Assembly (NCBI GenBank): GCA_964404395.1
Contig: CAYOKA010000079.1
Coordinates: 1 to 9,902, forward strand
Length of the DNA stretch: 9,902 nt
Origin: JAAYBT01 sp964404395
Lineage (GTDB): Bacteria; Bacillota; Clostridia; Acetivibrionales; DTU013
Reading direction: 5' to 3'
Made by a program: the position numbers and the translations under genes. Position 1 is the stretch's first letter; every line of letters begins with the position of its first letter. Under the pieces are notes generated by a model. That model saw only the letters and a program-made list of their open reading frames with translations, searched no databases and had not been told where the DNA came from. Shown piece by piece: positions 1 through 6,387 of this stretch.

Positions 1-890
1 ATCTATATGTGCCTATTGTGGAGGAACCACCAAAGCAAATCAAGTATGAGGAAGCGCTGGACATGGTTAAGAAGGGCCTTGTTCCGATGGGCGACGCTTA
101 CCTTGAAAACCTGGGAAATGCCTTTAAGTCAGGCTGGCTGGATGTGTTCGAGAACCAGGGCAAAACCAGCGGCGCTTATTCATGGGGCACACACCTCACC
201 CATCCCTATGTATTGTTGAACTATCAGGGCACTATTAATGATGTTTTCACTATTGCCCATGAGATGGGTCATGCCATGCATTCATATTATACGAATAAGA
301 CCCAGCCCTACATTTACTCAGAATATAAGATTTTTGTGGCTGAGGTGGCCTCAACTGTTAATGAATCGCTGCTGATTAATTATCTACTATCGGTCACGCC
401 CGATAAGAGGGAGAGGGCCTATCTGCTCAACCATTATTTGGAGGAGTTCCGGGGCACTCTGTTTCGCCAGACAATGTTTGCCGAATTCGAGAAGATTACA
501 CACGGCCTGATTGAGAGCGGCGAAGCGTTGACGGCACAGGAGTTCTGTAGAATATACAGAGAATTGAATGAGAGATATTTCGGTCCCGAGGTTCTTATAG
601 ACGATGAAATTGCCTTAGAGTGGGCGCGGATTCCTCATTTCTATTCCAGCTTCTATGTATACAAATATGCTACCGGTATTTCCGCAGCAGTGTCTCTTTC
701 CCGGCAAATTCTGAAGGAGGGTAAGCCGGCGGTCGATCGCTACACAGACTTTCTCAAGAGCGGGGGCTCCGATTACCCCTTGGAGTTGCTGAAGAAGGCT
801 GGTGTTGATCTGACCGGACCGGGGCCTGTTGAGGATGCAATGAAGATGTTTGAGGCGATTTTAGATGAGCTGGAGAAAGGATTTGATTAA
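1..890 (+). CDS. pepF: Oligoendopeptidase F (M3 family), 5' end off the window
   Basis: This is the C-terminal portion of a cytosolic zinc metallopeptidase that cleaves short peptides. The reading frame is open from base 3, where it reads L-Y-V-P-I-V, a typical internal stretch of PepF. The apparent GTG at 9 is therefore an internal valine and the gene begins upstream. Counting from that valine, the zinc site HEMGH is at residues 84-88 (bases 258-272). The third-ligand region, FVAEVASTVNE, follows at about 109-119, with the glutamate (residue 112) 24 residues after the second histidine, as expected for M3 enzymes. Full-length PepF proteins are about 600 residues, so roughly half is present. 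The C-terminal part (IPHFYSSFYVYKYATG, LKSGGSDYPLELLKKAGVDL) is also classic for the family. No signal peptide or membrane segment is visible. The family is nearly certain; the exact peptide preference is not known. Confidence 0.95.
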   Translation, partial: LYVPIVEEPPKQIKYEEALDMVKKGLVPMGDAYLENLGNAFKSGWLDVFENQGKTSGAYSWGTHLTHPYVLLNYQGTINDVFTIAHEMGHAMHSYYTNKTQPYIYSEYKIFVAEVASTVNESLLINYLLSVTPDKRERAYLLNHYLEEFRGTLFRQTMFAEFEKITHGLIESGEALTAQEFCRIYRELNERYFGPEVLIDDEIALEWARIPHFYSSFYVYKYATGISAAVSLSRQILKEGKPAVDRYTDFLKSGGSDYPLELLKKAGVDLTGPGPVEDAMKMFEAILDELEKGFD

Positions 891-892
891 GA

Positions 893-1016
893 GGTATGGG
901 GACACTGCATACGGTATGGGGACACTTCTTCAGATACCATAACAAGAAATGTCCCCGGATAAAGTAAAGGGACTGTGCCGAGGAATGTCCCCGAATAAAG
1001 CGAGGGACTGTGCCGG
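893..1016. repeat. Cluster of short direct and inverted intergenic repeats (GGGGACA / TGTCCCC)
   Basis: Two direct-repeat pairs lie between the two peptidase genes. GGTATGGGGACACT occurs identically at 893-906 and 913-926, a 20-base period. A 32-33 base unit beginning AATGTCCCCG and ending GGGACTGTGCCG occurs at 948-980 and 984-1015, a 36-base period, with a few differences. The first pair contains GGGGACA and the second its reverse complement TGTCCCC, so the cluster is also an inverted repeat. This resembles the REP-like or miniature-element debris found between genes in many Firmicutes. No transposase gene is in the window. A single GGGGACA also occurs at 2196-2202, after the next gene. What is seen is the repetition; the mobile or REP origin is inference. 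Confidence 0.7.
918..956. other. Stem-loop formed by the GGGGACA inverted repeat
   Basis: Bases 918-930 (GGGGACACTTCTT) pair with 944-956 (AAGAAATGTCCCC) over 13 positions with one mismatch, enclosing a 13-base loop. No T-run follows on the plus strand, so it is not a convincing intrinsic terminator for the peptidase-F gene that ends 27 bases earlier. It could protect the 3' end of that transcript or simply be a fossil of an inverted-repeat element. Confidence 0.6.
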
Positions 1017-1066
1017 ATTAAACGGTAATAGCATGGCAAAAGGATACAGAAAGGATTGGATTAAAA

Positions 1067-2182
1067 ATGACAGATCATAGGATAGAGATTTTAGCAAAAA
1101 ACTTGGTGAACTACTCCTGCAAGGTTCAGGCGGGCGAGAAGGTGCTGGTTGAGACCAAGGGCTTTGAGCTGCCTTTGACGAAGGCATTGATAAAGGAAGT
1201 ATACAGGGCGGGCGGAATGCCCTTTGTTACTATAAAGAATGATGAAATTACCCGGGCGCTGCTCAATGGTTGCAACGAGCAGCAAATCAAGCTGATGGCC
1301 GAATTTGAGCTTGCCAGGATGAAGGCCATGGATGCCTACATTGGAATAAGGTATTCGGACAATTCCAACGAGCTTGGTGATGTTCCCGAGGACAAGATGA
1401 AGCTCTATAGCTCCCTTTTCAACAAGCCTGTTCACTCCGAGCAGAGAGTTGAGCACACAAAGTGGGTCATTCTCAGGTACCCCAACAGCGCAATGGCGCA
1501 AATGGCTGAGATGTCCACAGAGGCCTTTGAGGATTATTATTTTAATGTGTGCAACCTTGATTATTCTAAGATGTCAAAGGCAATGGACCCCCTCGTACAG
1601 TGGATGGAAAGGACCGATAGGGTCAGGATTATCGGAAAGAATACGGATTTGTCCTTCTCCATAAAGGGGATGCCGGCCATCAAGTGTGACGGCGGAAGGA
1701 ACATACCTGATGGAGAGGTTTTTTCGGCGCCACACAAGAATTCTGTGAATGGTGTAATTAGCTATAATACTCCTGCCAAATATCAGGGCTTTACCTATGA
1801 GAATGTAAGGCTGGAGTTCAAGGACGGTAAAATTATCAAGGCCACAGCAAATGATACTGAAAAAATCAACCAGGTTTTTGACACCGACGAGGGCGCAAGG
1901 TACGTGGGCGAGTTCTCTCTGGGACTCAATCCCTATATAGATAAGCCTATGAAGGATACCTTGTTCGATGAAAAAATAAAAGGCAGCTTTCACTTCACGC
2001 CGGGCAGCTGCTATGATGAGTGTGATAACGGAAATAAATCCGCCATACACTGGGATCTGGTATTCATACAAAGACCGGAATATGGCGGAGGTGAGATATG
2101 GTTTGACGACGTGCTTGTCCGGAAGGACGGCGTTTTTCTTCCGGAGGAGCTGAAAATACTGAACCCTGAGAATTTGAAATAG
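1067..2182 (+). CDS. M29-family aminopeptidase (AmpS/PepS-like)
   Basis: A 371-residue cytosolic metallo-aminopeptidase that removes N-terminal residues from peptides. The two-metal site of the M29 family is intact: Glu217 in RNIPDGEVFSAP, Glu282 in GARYVGEFSLGLNP, His309 in KGSFHFTPGS, Tyr316, and His328 and Asp330 in SAIHWDLV. The N-terminal domain (about 1-190) shows the family pattern of an early AGEKVLV strand followed by alpha/beta segments. The protein is about 40 residues shorter than the usual length of about 410. Much of the difference lies between His309 and His328, where the longer enzymes carry an insertion and this one has only SCYDECDNGNK. The ATG at 1067 is preceded by AGAAAGGA (1048-1055) at an 11-base spacing, a modest ribosome binding site. 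It follows another peptidase gene in the same direction but is separated from it by 176 bases of repeats, so co-transcription is uncertain. Confidence 0.9.
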   Translation: MTDHRIEILAKNLVNYSCKVQAGEKVLVETKGFELPLTKALIKEVYRAGGMPFVTIKNDEITRALLNGCNEQQIKLMAEFELARMKAMDAYIGIRYSDNSNELGDVPEDKMKLYSSLFNKPVHSEQRVEHTKWVILRYPNSAMAQMAEMSTEAFEDYYFNVCNLDYSKMSKAMDPLVQWMERTDRVRIIGKNTDLSFSIKGMPAIKCDGGRNIPDGEVFSAPHKNSVNGVISYNTPAKYQGFTYENVRLEFKDGKIIKATANDTEKINQVFDTDEGARYVGEFSLGLNPYIDKPMKDTLFDEKIKGSFHFTPGSCYDECDNGNKSAIHWDLVFIQRPEYGGGEIWFDDVLVRKDGVFLPEELKILNPENLK

Positions 2183-2344
2183 ATGGCAGGAAGATGGGGA
2201 CAGGGTTTATATGTAGCGAGGCAAATGTATCATGGAATGTCAGGAGGACAAGTCCGCTAACACAAAAACAGGGAGAATTTCGTGAGGAGACTGCCCCGCT
2301 AAGACGACCGACCCTAACACAACCGTGTCTCAAAGTGAGGTCAT
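2183..2344 (+). ncRNA. Possible structured leader RNA ahead of the kinase gene
   Basis: The stretch contains no credible gene but is rich in RNA-like features. Bases 2271-2296 can fold into a hairpin: GGGAG pairs with CT(g)CCC across a bulged G2293, then TTTC (2278-2281) pairs with GGAG (2286-2289), closing a GTGA loop of the GNRA type. A second small hairpin, ACAC-AACC-GTGT, lies at 2317-2328. The motif CTAA(C/G)AC recurs three times, near 2257, 2299 and 2314, twice preceded by CCG. The ribosome-binding GAGG (2337-2340) can pair with CTC at 2329-2331, or, through GGTC (2339-2342), with either GACC at 2306-2309 or 2310-2313. This could be a cis-regulatory leader or a remnant of a catalytic or mobile RNA such as part of a group II intron. 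I cannot match it to a named family. The call is low confidence and strand is inferred from the downstream gene. Confidence 0.3.
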
Positions 2345-3457
2345 ATGGAAAACTGGATGATTGGCACCAGACTGGTTATCTTGCTGTACTGCATTTTGTA
2401 TTATGTAATGGGTGATATGGAAAGAGTCCCCCTAATCATACTGCTGACGCTGGTATATACTTCTTCCGTTGCGATTAGCTATTTGTTGAAGAATGCACTT
2501 TTTAAGAAAGTCACTCAGCTTAGCTCCATTGTTATACTTTTACTTTGTACACTACTTACCGAGTTGCCGCTTATACTTCTTATTGCAGTAGATATCCTTG
2601 AACTGGTTTCGCAGTTTACTGCTGACTGGAAGGCGCAGCTGTTTTTCATTGCATTACCGGCTTTCTTTGTCGATGAAAAGCTGCTGCCGGAATATGCGGC
2701 ATTTACTATGCTCATTTATATAATATACATATTGGCGATTGATCATTTTGAATCTCTTTCTGTATTGAAGAAAAACAATGAAAGACTGCGTGACAGGAAT
2801 GAAGAGCTGCTTGGCAGGCTGGATGCGGGCAATGAATATGAGGCACAGATGCGTTACCTTTCACAGATAGAGGAGAGGAACAGTCTGGCTCAGAATATAC
2901 ATGATAAAGTGGGTCATACGCTGGCGGGAAGCATAATTCAGCTTGAGGCGGCTGAGTTGATTCTTGATACGCAAAAGGATAAGGCAGGAGCTATCATAAA
3001 AAATGTGAAGGACAATTTAAAGGAAGGTATGGACAGTGTTCGTACTACCTTAAGGACAATAAAGCCGCCTGCTGAACAGCTTGGAGTAAACCGGCTTAAG
3101 CTGATATTGGATGAGTTTTCGCTAAACAGTGAAATCAAAACATCCTTTTCTTATACAGGCAGGCTGGATATTATTAGCCACATTCAGTGGAAAATAGTGA
3201 TTGACAATACCAAAGAGGCTCTTACCAACGTCCTTAAGCATTCTAAAGCCAGCAATATAGATGTGAGGCTTGAGGTGATGAATAGACTGATTAAGGCGGA
3301 GGTGCGGGATAATGGCTTGGGTGCGCCTTCGATGAAAAAAGGAATGGGCTTGTCGGGGATGGAGGAAAGGACTGAGAATGCAGGAGGAAAGCTTATCATA
3401 AATAGCTTCGGAGGTTTTTCCGTAATAACACTTCTTCCTGCGGGAGAGGGGACATAG
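2345..3457 (+). CDS. Membrane sensor histidine kinase, NarL/DesK-type (HisKA_3)
   Basis: A 370-residue histidine kinase of the kind that partners NarL-type regulators. The first 135 or so residues hold hydrophobic segments at roughly 8-22, 28-47, 58-84, 98-109 and 118-132, about four or five membrane passes, with no large outside sensing domain. A helical linker (about 138-178) leads to the dimerisation/phosphorylation helix ERNSLAQNIHDKVGHTLAG with phospho-acceptor His186. The ATP-binding domain shows an N-box (NTKEALTNVLKHSKA, Glu291/Asn295), G1 (RDNGLGAP, Asp322) and G2 (KGMGLSGMEER), so it should be active. The chosen ATG follows GAGG by only 4 bases, a short spacing. An in-frame ATG at 2357 is the alternative. 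It is followed after 10 bases by its regulator and then by an ABC exporter, so it most likely senses a membrane-active compound, as LnrJ does. The ligand is unknown. Confidence 0.93.
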   Translation: MENWMIGTRLVILLYCILYYVMGDMERVPLIILLTLVYTSSVAISYLLKNALFKKVTQLSSIVILLLCTLLTELPLILLIAVDILELVSQFTADWKAQLFFIALPAFFVDEKLLPEYAAFTMLIYIIYILAIDHFESLSVLKKNNERLRDRNEELLGRLDAGNEYEAQMRYLSQIEERNSLAQNIHDKVGHTLAGSIIQLEAAELILDTQKDKAGAIIKNVKDNLKEGMDSVRTTLRTIKPPAEQLGVNRLKLILDEFSLNSEIKTSFSYTGRLDIISHIQWKIVIDNTKEALTNVLKHSKASNIDVRLEVMNRLIKAEVRDNGLGAPSMKKGMGLSGMEERTENAGGKLIINSFGGFSVITLLPAGEGT

Positions 3458-3467
3458 GAGAGGAAAG

Positions 3468-4109
3468 ATGCCAATTAAGGTACTAATCGCAGATGATGAT
3501 GCATTAATAAGAGAAGGGATGAAGATAATCCTTCAGACGGATAATCGCTTTGAAGTCGTCGCTTGTGTGGACAATGGCCTCAAGGCGGTTGAGTATTGCA
3601 GCAGGCAGGAGGTGGACGTTGCTTTGCTGGATGTCAGGATGCCGGTTTTGGATGGACTTCAGGCTGCGCGGGAGATTTCTACGGGGACTGAAACGAAGCC
3701 ATTGATTTTAACCACCTTTGACGATGATGACTTTATATTGAATGCGGTTAAAAACGGCGCGAAGGGGTATTTGCTCAAGGGTAGCTCTACTTCTCGTATC
3801 ATGGATGCCATTCGTATTGTGCATGAAGGCGGTACGGTGATGCAGGATGTGGTTATGGATATAATTAAAGAGGAGCTATCGGCAGATAGAAAAAGCAGTA
3901 TTCCTGCCGGTCTGTTGACTGGTAGGGAGATGGAGATCACCGGGCTGATTGCCAGAGGATTGTCTAACAGGGAGATTGCAAGCCAGCTCTTTATGTCGGA
4001 GGGCACCATTAAGAATTACATATCTACAATACTTGATAAAACAGGTCTTAAGCACAGAACCCAGGTTGCCATTTACTATCTGACCGGCGAGAAGCGCAGA
4101 GAGGATTAG
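3468..4109 (+). CDS. Response regulator, NarL/FixJ family
   Basis: A 213-residue two-domain transcription factor. The receiver domain (about 3-120) has the acidic pocket at Asp9-Asp11, the phospho-acceptor Asp55 in VALLDVRMP, the switch threonine at 82/83 in LTTFDDDD and the conserved Lys104 in GYLLKGSS. A linker leads to a LuxR-type helix-turn-helix at about 148-205 (LTGREMEITGLIARGLSNREIASQLFMSEGTIKNYIS is the core). The gene starts 10 bases after the kinase stop with AGGAGAGG as ribosome binding site, so the pair is co-transcribed and translationally close. It is expected to be phosphorylated by the upstream kinase and to bind the dyad at 4189-4202 ahead of the ABC genes; that target is inference from position and from the TGAC...GTCA symmetry. 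Family assignment is secure. Confidence 0.96.
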   Translation: MPIKVLIADDDALIREGMKIILQTDNRFEVVACVDNGLKAVEYCSRQEVDVALLDVRMPVLDGLQAAREISTGTETKPLILTTFDDDDFILNAVKNGAKGYLLKGSSTSRIMDAIRIVHEGGTVMQDVVMDIIKEELSADRKSSIPAGLLTGREMEITGLIARGLSNREIASQLFMSEGTIKNYISTILDKTGLKHRTQVAIYYLTGEKRRED

Positions 4110-4188
4110 TAGATCAAAGTTTGATTCAGACTTCAGGATTGAAAAGAATTATGTATTATGCAGCGTGTGTAGAATATCGATGCAGAAA

Positions 4189-4223
4189 ATGACTTTTGTC
4201 ATGTTAAACAGTGACCTTTCGGA
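4189..4223 (+). promoter_or_regulatory. Candidate response-regulator binding site (TGAC dyad plus weaker copy)
   Basis: Bases 4189-4202 read ATGACttttGTCAT, a perfect inverted repeat with 5-base arms. Exactly 22 bases downstream, two helical turns, TGACctttcGGA at 4212-4223 matches the core of the first site at 8 of 12 positions. If transcription starts about 7 bases after the TATAAT box at 4248, the two sites centre near -64 and -42, where an activator that contacts RNA polymerase usually sits. NarL-type regulators bind such paired sites as dimers. The dyad is seen; binding by the adjacent regulator is inferred. Confidence 0.55.
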
Positions 4224-4248
4224 CTACCGGAGGGGGAGCTGTTTTTTT
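4206..4248 (+). terminator. Intrinsic terminator-like hairpin after the regulator gene
   Basis: AAACAG (4206-4211) pairs with CTGTTT (4239-4244). After a small internal loop, CCTTTCGG (4215-4222) pairs with CCGGAGGG-type bases (4227-4234), with two G-T pairs and the loop ACTA. Seven Ts (4242-4248) follow. This has the form of a rho-independent terminator and would end the kinase-regulator transcript. It overlaps the second candidate regulator half-site and runs directly into the TATAAT box of the next operon. Confidence 0.6.
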
Positions 4249-4253
4249 ATAAT
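4248..4253 (+). promoter_or_regulatory. TATAAT -10 box of the ABC exporter operon, no -35
   Basis: A perfect TATAAT lies 39 bases before the ATPase start codon. The position where a -35 box should be, 17 bases upstream (4225-4230), reads TACCGG and has almost no match to TTGACA. A good -10 without a -35 suggests an activator-dependent promoter, consistent with the paired dyad directly upstream. Confidence 0.5.
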
Positions 4254-4291
4254 GGTAAAGAGATGAAAAAAGATGTAAAAGGGGTGCTTGT

Positions 4292-5230
4292 ATGAATGTT
4301 GTAAAAATGGATCAGGTCACAAAGAGCTTTGGCGATATTACGGCGGTAGATAAAATGTCGCTGGATATAGAGGAAGGCGAGATATTCGGGCTGCTGGGGC
4401 CGAATGGAGCCGGGAAGAGTACTGCTATTAATATGATTACGGGACTTCTATATTTCGACAAGGGTTCAATTAGTGTTTTAGGAAGCGATGTTAAGAAAGA
4501 AAAAATGAAGACAAAGGGTTACATTGGTATTGTCCCACAAGAGGTCGCCATTTACGAAGAGCTTACCAGCCTGGAAAATGTTAAGTTCTTTGCAAGCCTC
4601 TATGGCCTGAAAGGAAAGGAGCTGGAGGCTGCCGCACTGGAAGCGCTCGAGTTTTCGGGTTTATCGGAAAATGCGAAGAAATTTCCTAAAACCTTTTCGG
4701 GGGGTATGAAAAGGCGTTTGAATATTGCCTGCGCCATTGCCCACAAGCCAAAGCTCATTATTATGGACGAACCCACGGTTGGCATCGATCCCCAGTCCAG
4801 GAACCATATACTGCAGTCGGTAAAGAAGCTGAACGAACAGGGCAGCACCATTATTTACACAAGCCATTACATGGAGGAGGTTGAAGAAATCTGTAGCCGT
4901 ATTGCAATAATGGATCATGGAAAGGTAATTGCGCTGGGCACATGTAAGGAGCTTGAAGATCTTATCAGCGACAGGAATATTGTATTAATCACTATTATGG
5001 ATTTATTGTCAGGAATAAAAGAGGATGATATCAAGCAAATACCGGGCGTAGATACTGTTGAAATCGAGGAGAGCACAATCAGGATTTCAAGCTTCCGGGA
5101 AGTAAACAATATGGATAAGATAATTAGTTATTTTATAACCAATGGGATTTCGATTAAGAGCTTAGAAAGCAAGATGCCGGATCTTGAGGCTGTTTTTCTG
5201 GCTATGACCGGAAGAAAACTCAGGGATTAG
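4292..5230 (+). CDS. ABC transporter ATP-binding protein (drug-export type, LnrL-like)
   Basis: A 312-residue ATPase that powers an ABC-2 exporter from the cytosolic face. In order it shows Walker A GPNGAGKST (36-44), Q-loop Gln83 in VPQEVAIYEELT, signature FSGGMKRR (135-142), Walker B LIIMDEP with Asp159 and Glu160, D-loop GIDPQSR and the switch His192 in YTSHYMEEVE. All catalytic elements are intact. The C-terminal 90 residues form the extension typical of CcmA/DrrA/NatA-like exporters, ending in a conserved DLEAVFLAMTGR segment. The start is supported by AAAAGGGGTG just upstream (GGGGTG 4281-4286). Two permease genes follow at once, so the three make one transporter. The gene order matches LnrL in the B. 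subtilis linearmycin system; whether the substrate is the same is unknown. Confidence 0.95.
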   Translation: MNVVKMDQVTKSFGDITAVDKMSLDIEEGEIFGLLGPNGAGKSTAINMITGLLYFDKGSISVLGSDVKKEKMKTKGYIGIVPQEVAIYEELTSLENVKFFASLYGLKGKELEAAALEALEFSGLSENAKKFPKTFSGGMKRRLNIACAIAHKPKLIIMDEPTVGIDPQSRNHILQSVKKLNEQGSTIIYTSHYMEEVEEICSRIAIMDHGKVIALGTCKELEDLISDRNIVLITIMDLLSGIKEDDIKQIPGVDTVEIEESTIRISSFREVNNMDKIISYFITNGISIKSLESKMPDLEAVFLAMTGRKLRD

Positions 5231-5239
5231 GGGGGGGGG
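5230..5239 (+). repeat. G10 homopolymer tract in the ribosome-binding region of the first permease
   Basis: Ten consecutive Gs run from the last base of the ATPase stop codon to 8 bases before the GTG start of the next gene. The tract takes the place of a normal Shine-Dalgarno sequence. Runs of this length are prone to slipped-strand length change, and a change here would alter only the binding site and spacing, not either protein. Confidence 0.85.
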
Positions 5240-5247
5240 ATACAGCT

Positions 5248-6387
5248 GTGAAGATATTCAGGATTATCGTAAAAGAAATACTAAAAAACGTACGTGACTA
5301 CAAGGCAAACGCAATGATGGTGCTCTTCCCAATTGTATTGATTACAATTCTGGGCACTGCTTTTAGCGGTATATTCTCCGGCACCATTGAGTTCGATGAT
5401 ACAAAGGTTTTATATGTGGTTGAGGTAGAGGAAAATGCGACGTTTGCCGCAGCCTTTGAGAGCTTTAGTTCTCAGCTGTCCAAGGAGACCGGGATCACAT
5501 TTGAAAAGACAGAGGATTTTGAAGGAAACAAGGCCAGGGTGGAAGACAATACCTATTCAGCACTTGTGCACATTTGTGAGAATCCGTTGCAGATTGATAT
5601 TTACAAAAATGAGTTAGCGGGGCTGGATACGACCTTACTGGAAAATTCAATAGCCAGCTTTTTAAAAACCTATGATGGCATTATGGCTATTGCCGAAAAC
5701 AACCCTGCGGCTTTGAGCATGCCTCGCTTACAGGAATACGATGGACATGTTCAGGTAAGGTCGCTGGATAAGAAACGCCAACCCGGCTCTATGGATTATT
5801 ATGCAGTTACTATGCTGACGCTGATACTGTTCTATTCCTCTCTCACAGGCCTTTGGACCATCAGAGGGGAGGTCGAGCAGAATACAGCCTCCAGGATATT
5901 ATGCGCTCCGGTGCGCAGCTATGAGTTTCTTACAGGGAAGGTTATAGGCAGCATTTTTGTATCGTTTGCACAGGGATTGGTGGTATTATTGTTCAGCAAA
6001 TTGGTGCTAAAAACCTATTGGGGTGAGGATCTGCTGTCTGTGGGACTGCTCATTTTATCCTATGCTGTTATGACAACAAGCCTGGGCGTTGCCTTGGCCT
6101 TCTTAATGAAGAACAGCGAGGCCGCCTCGGGTATTATGAACACTATCATACCTGTATTTGTATTCCTTGGTGGAGGGTATGTGCCGCTTAATGTCATGGG
6201 CAGCGCAATTTCAAATATCTCAGTAATTTCTCCGGTCAAATGGATTAATTCGGCTCTTTTTGGGATAATTTTTGATGGTGATTATTCCGATATGTTTGTT
6301 TCAATACCCGTGAACCTTGGTTTGGCTGCAATTTTCATTACCATCTCTGCGTTATTCTCAAGAAGGAGGGACAGAGCATATGCGTAA
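5248..6387 (+). CDS. ABC-2 type permease, first subunit (LnrM-like)
   Basis: A 379-residue integral membrane subunit of the exporter. One membrane segment lies near the N terminus (about 22-43), followed by a large extracytoplasmic region (about 48-178). Five or so further segments follow at about 184-203, 228-252, 262-286, 296-316 and 353-370. This is the ABC2_membrane_3 layout. The cytoplasmic region RGEVEQNTASRILCAPVRSYEFLTGK is the characteristic contact region with the ATPase in this family, and FVFLGGGYVPLN is the conserved late motif. The start is GTG at 5248, 17 bases after the ATPase stop. No ATG near it fits the N terminus better. The last 8 bases overlap the next permease gene, so the two are translationally coupled. 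The transported compound is not known. Confidence 0.92.
   Translation: MKIFRIIVKEILKNVRDYKANAMMVLFPIVLITILGTAFSGIFSGTIEFDDTKVLYVVEVEENATFAAAFESFSSQLSKETGITFEKTEDFEGNKARVEDNTYSALVHICENPLQIDIYKNELAGLDTTLLENSIASFLKTYDGIMAIAENNPAALSMPRLQEYDGHVQVRSLDKKRQPGSMDYYAVTMLTLILFYSSLTGLWTIRGEVEQNTASRILCAPVRSYEFLTGKVIGSIFVSFAQGLVVLLFSKLVLKTYWGEDLLSVGLLILSYAVMTTSLGVALAFLMKNSEAASGIMNTIIPVFVFLGGGYVPLNVMGSAISNISVISPVKWINSALFGIIFDGDYSDMFVSIPVNLGLAAIFITISALFSRRRDRAYA
6363..6370 (+). promoter_or_regulatory. Ribosome binding site that fixes the second permease start
   Basis: AAGGAGGG sits 9 bases before the ATG at 6380. It lies inside the 3' end of the first permease gene and identifies 6380, not the in-frame ATG at 6317, as the true start. 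Confidence 0.85.

Noticed and set aside
893..1016. The repeats as a possible CRISPR array
   Set aside because: Only two copies of each unit, unequal periods, nearly no spacer sequence between copies, and no cas genes nearby.
1033..1080. A 15-codon frame overlapping the start of the M29 gene
   Set aside because: It lacks a ribosome binding site and any amino-acid bias that would suggest a leader peptide.
754..1187. Minus-strand open frames over the peptidase-F end and the repeat region
   Set aside because: They are antisense to well-supported genes, show low-complexity Ser/Pro-rich translations and have no domain or ribosome binding site.
2194..2415. A 73-residue plus-strand open frame spanning the leader and the kinase start
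   Set aside because: It has no recognisable domain, overlaps the well-supported kinase start in another frame and coincides with the RNA-like region, so it is treated as non-coding.
3448..3454. GGGGACA at the kinase stop codon as another copy of the intergenic repeat
   Set aside because: It is coding sequence (Gly-Thr before the stop) and the match does not extend beyond seven bases.
6317..6379. An upstream ATG extending the second permease by 21 residues
   Set aside because: The extension lies inside the first permease gene, has no ribosome binding site and is not membrane-protein-like; 6380 has AAGGAGGG at an ideal distance.
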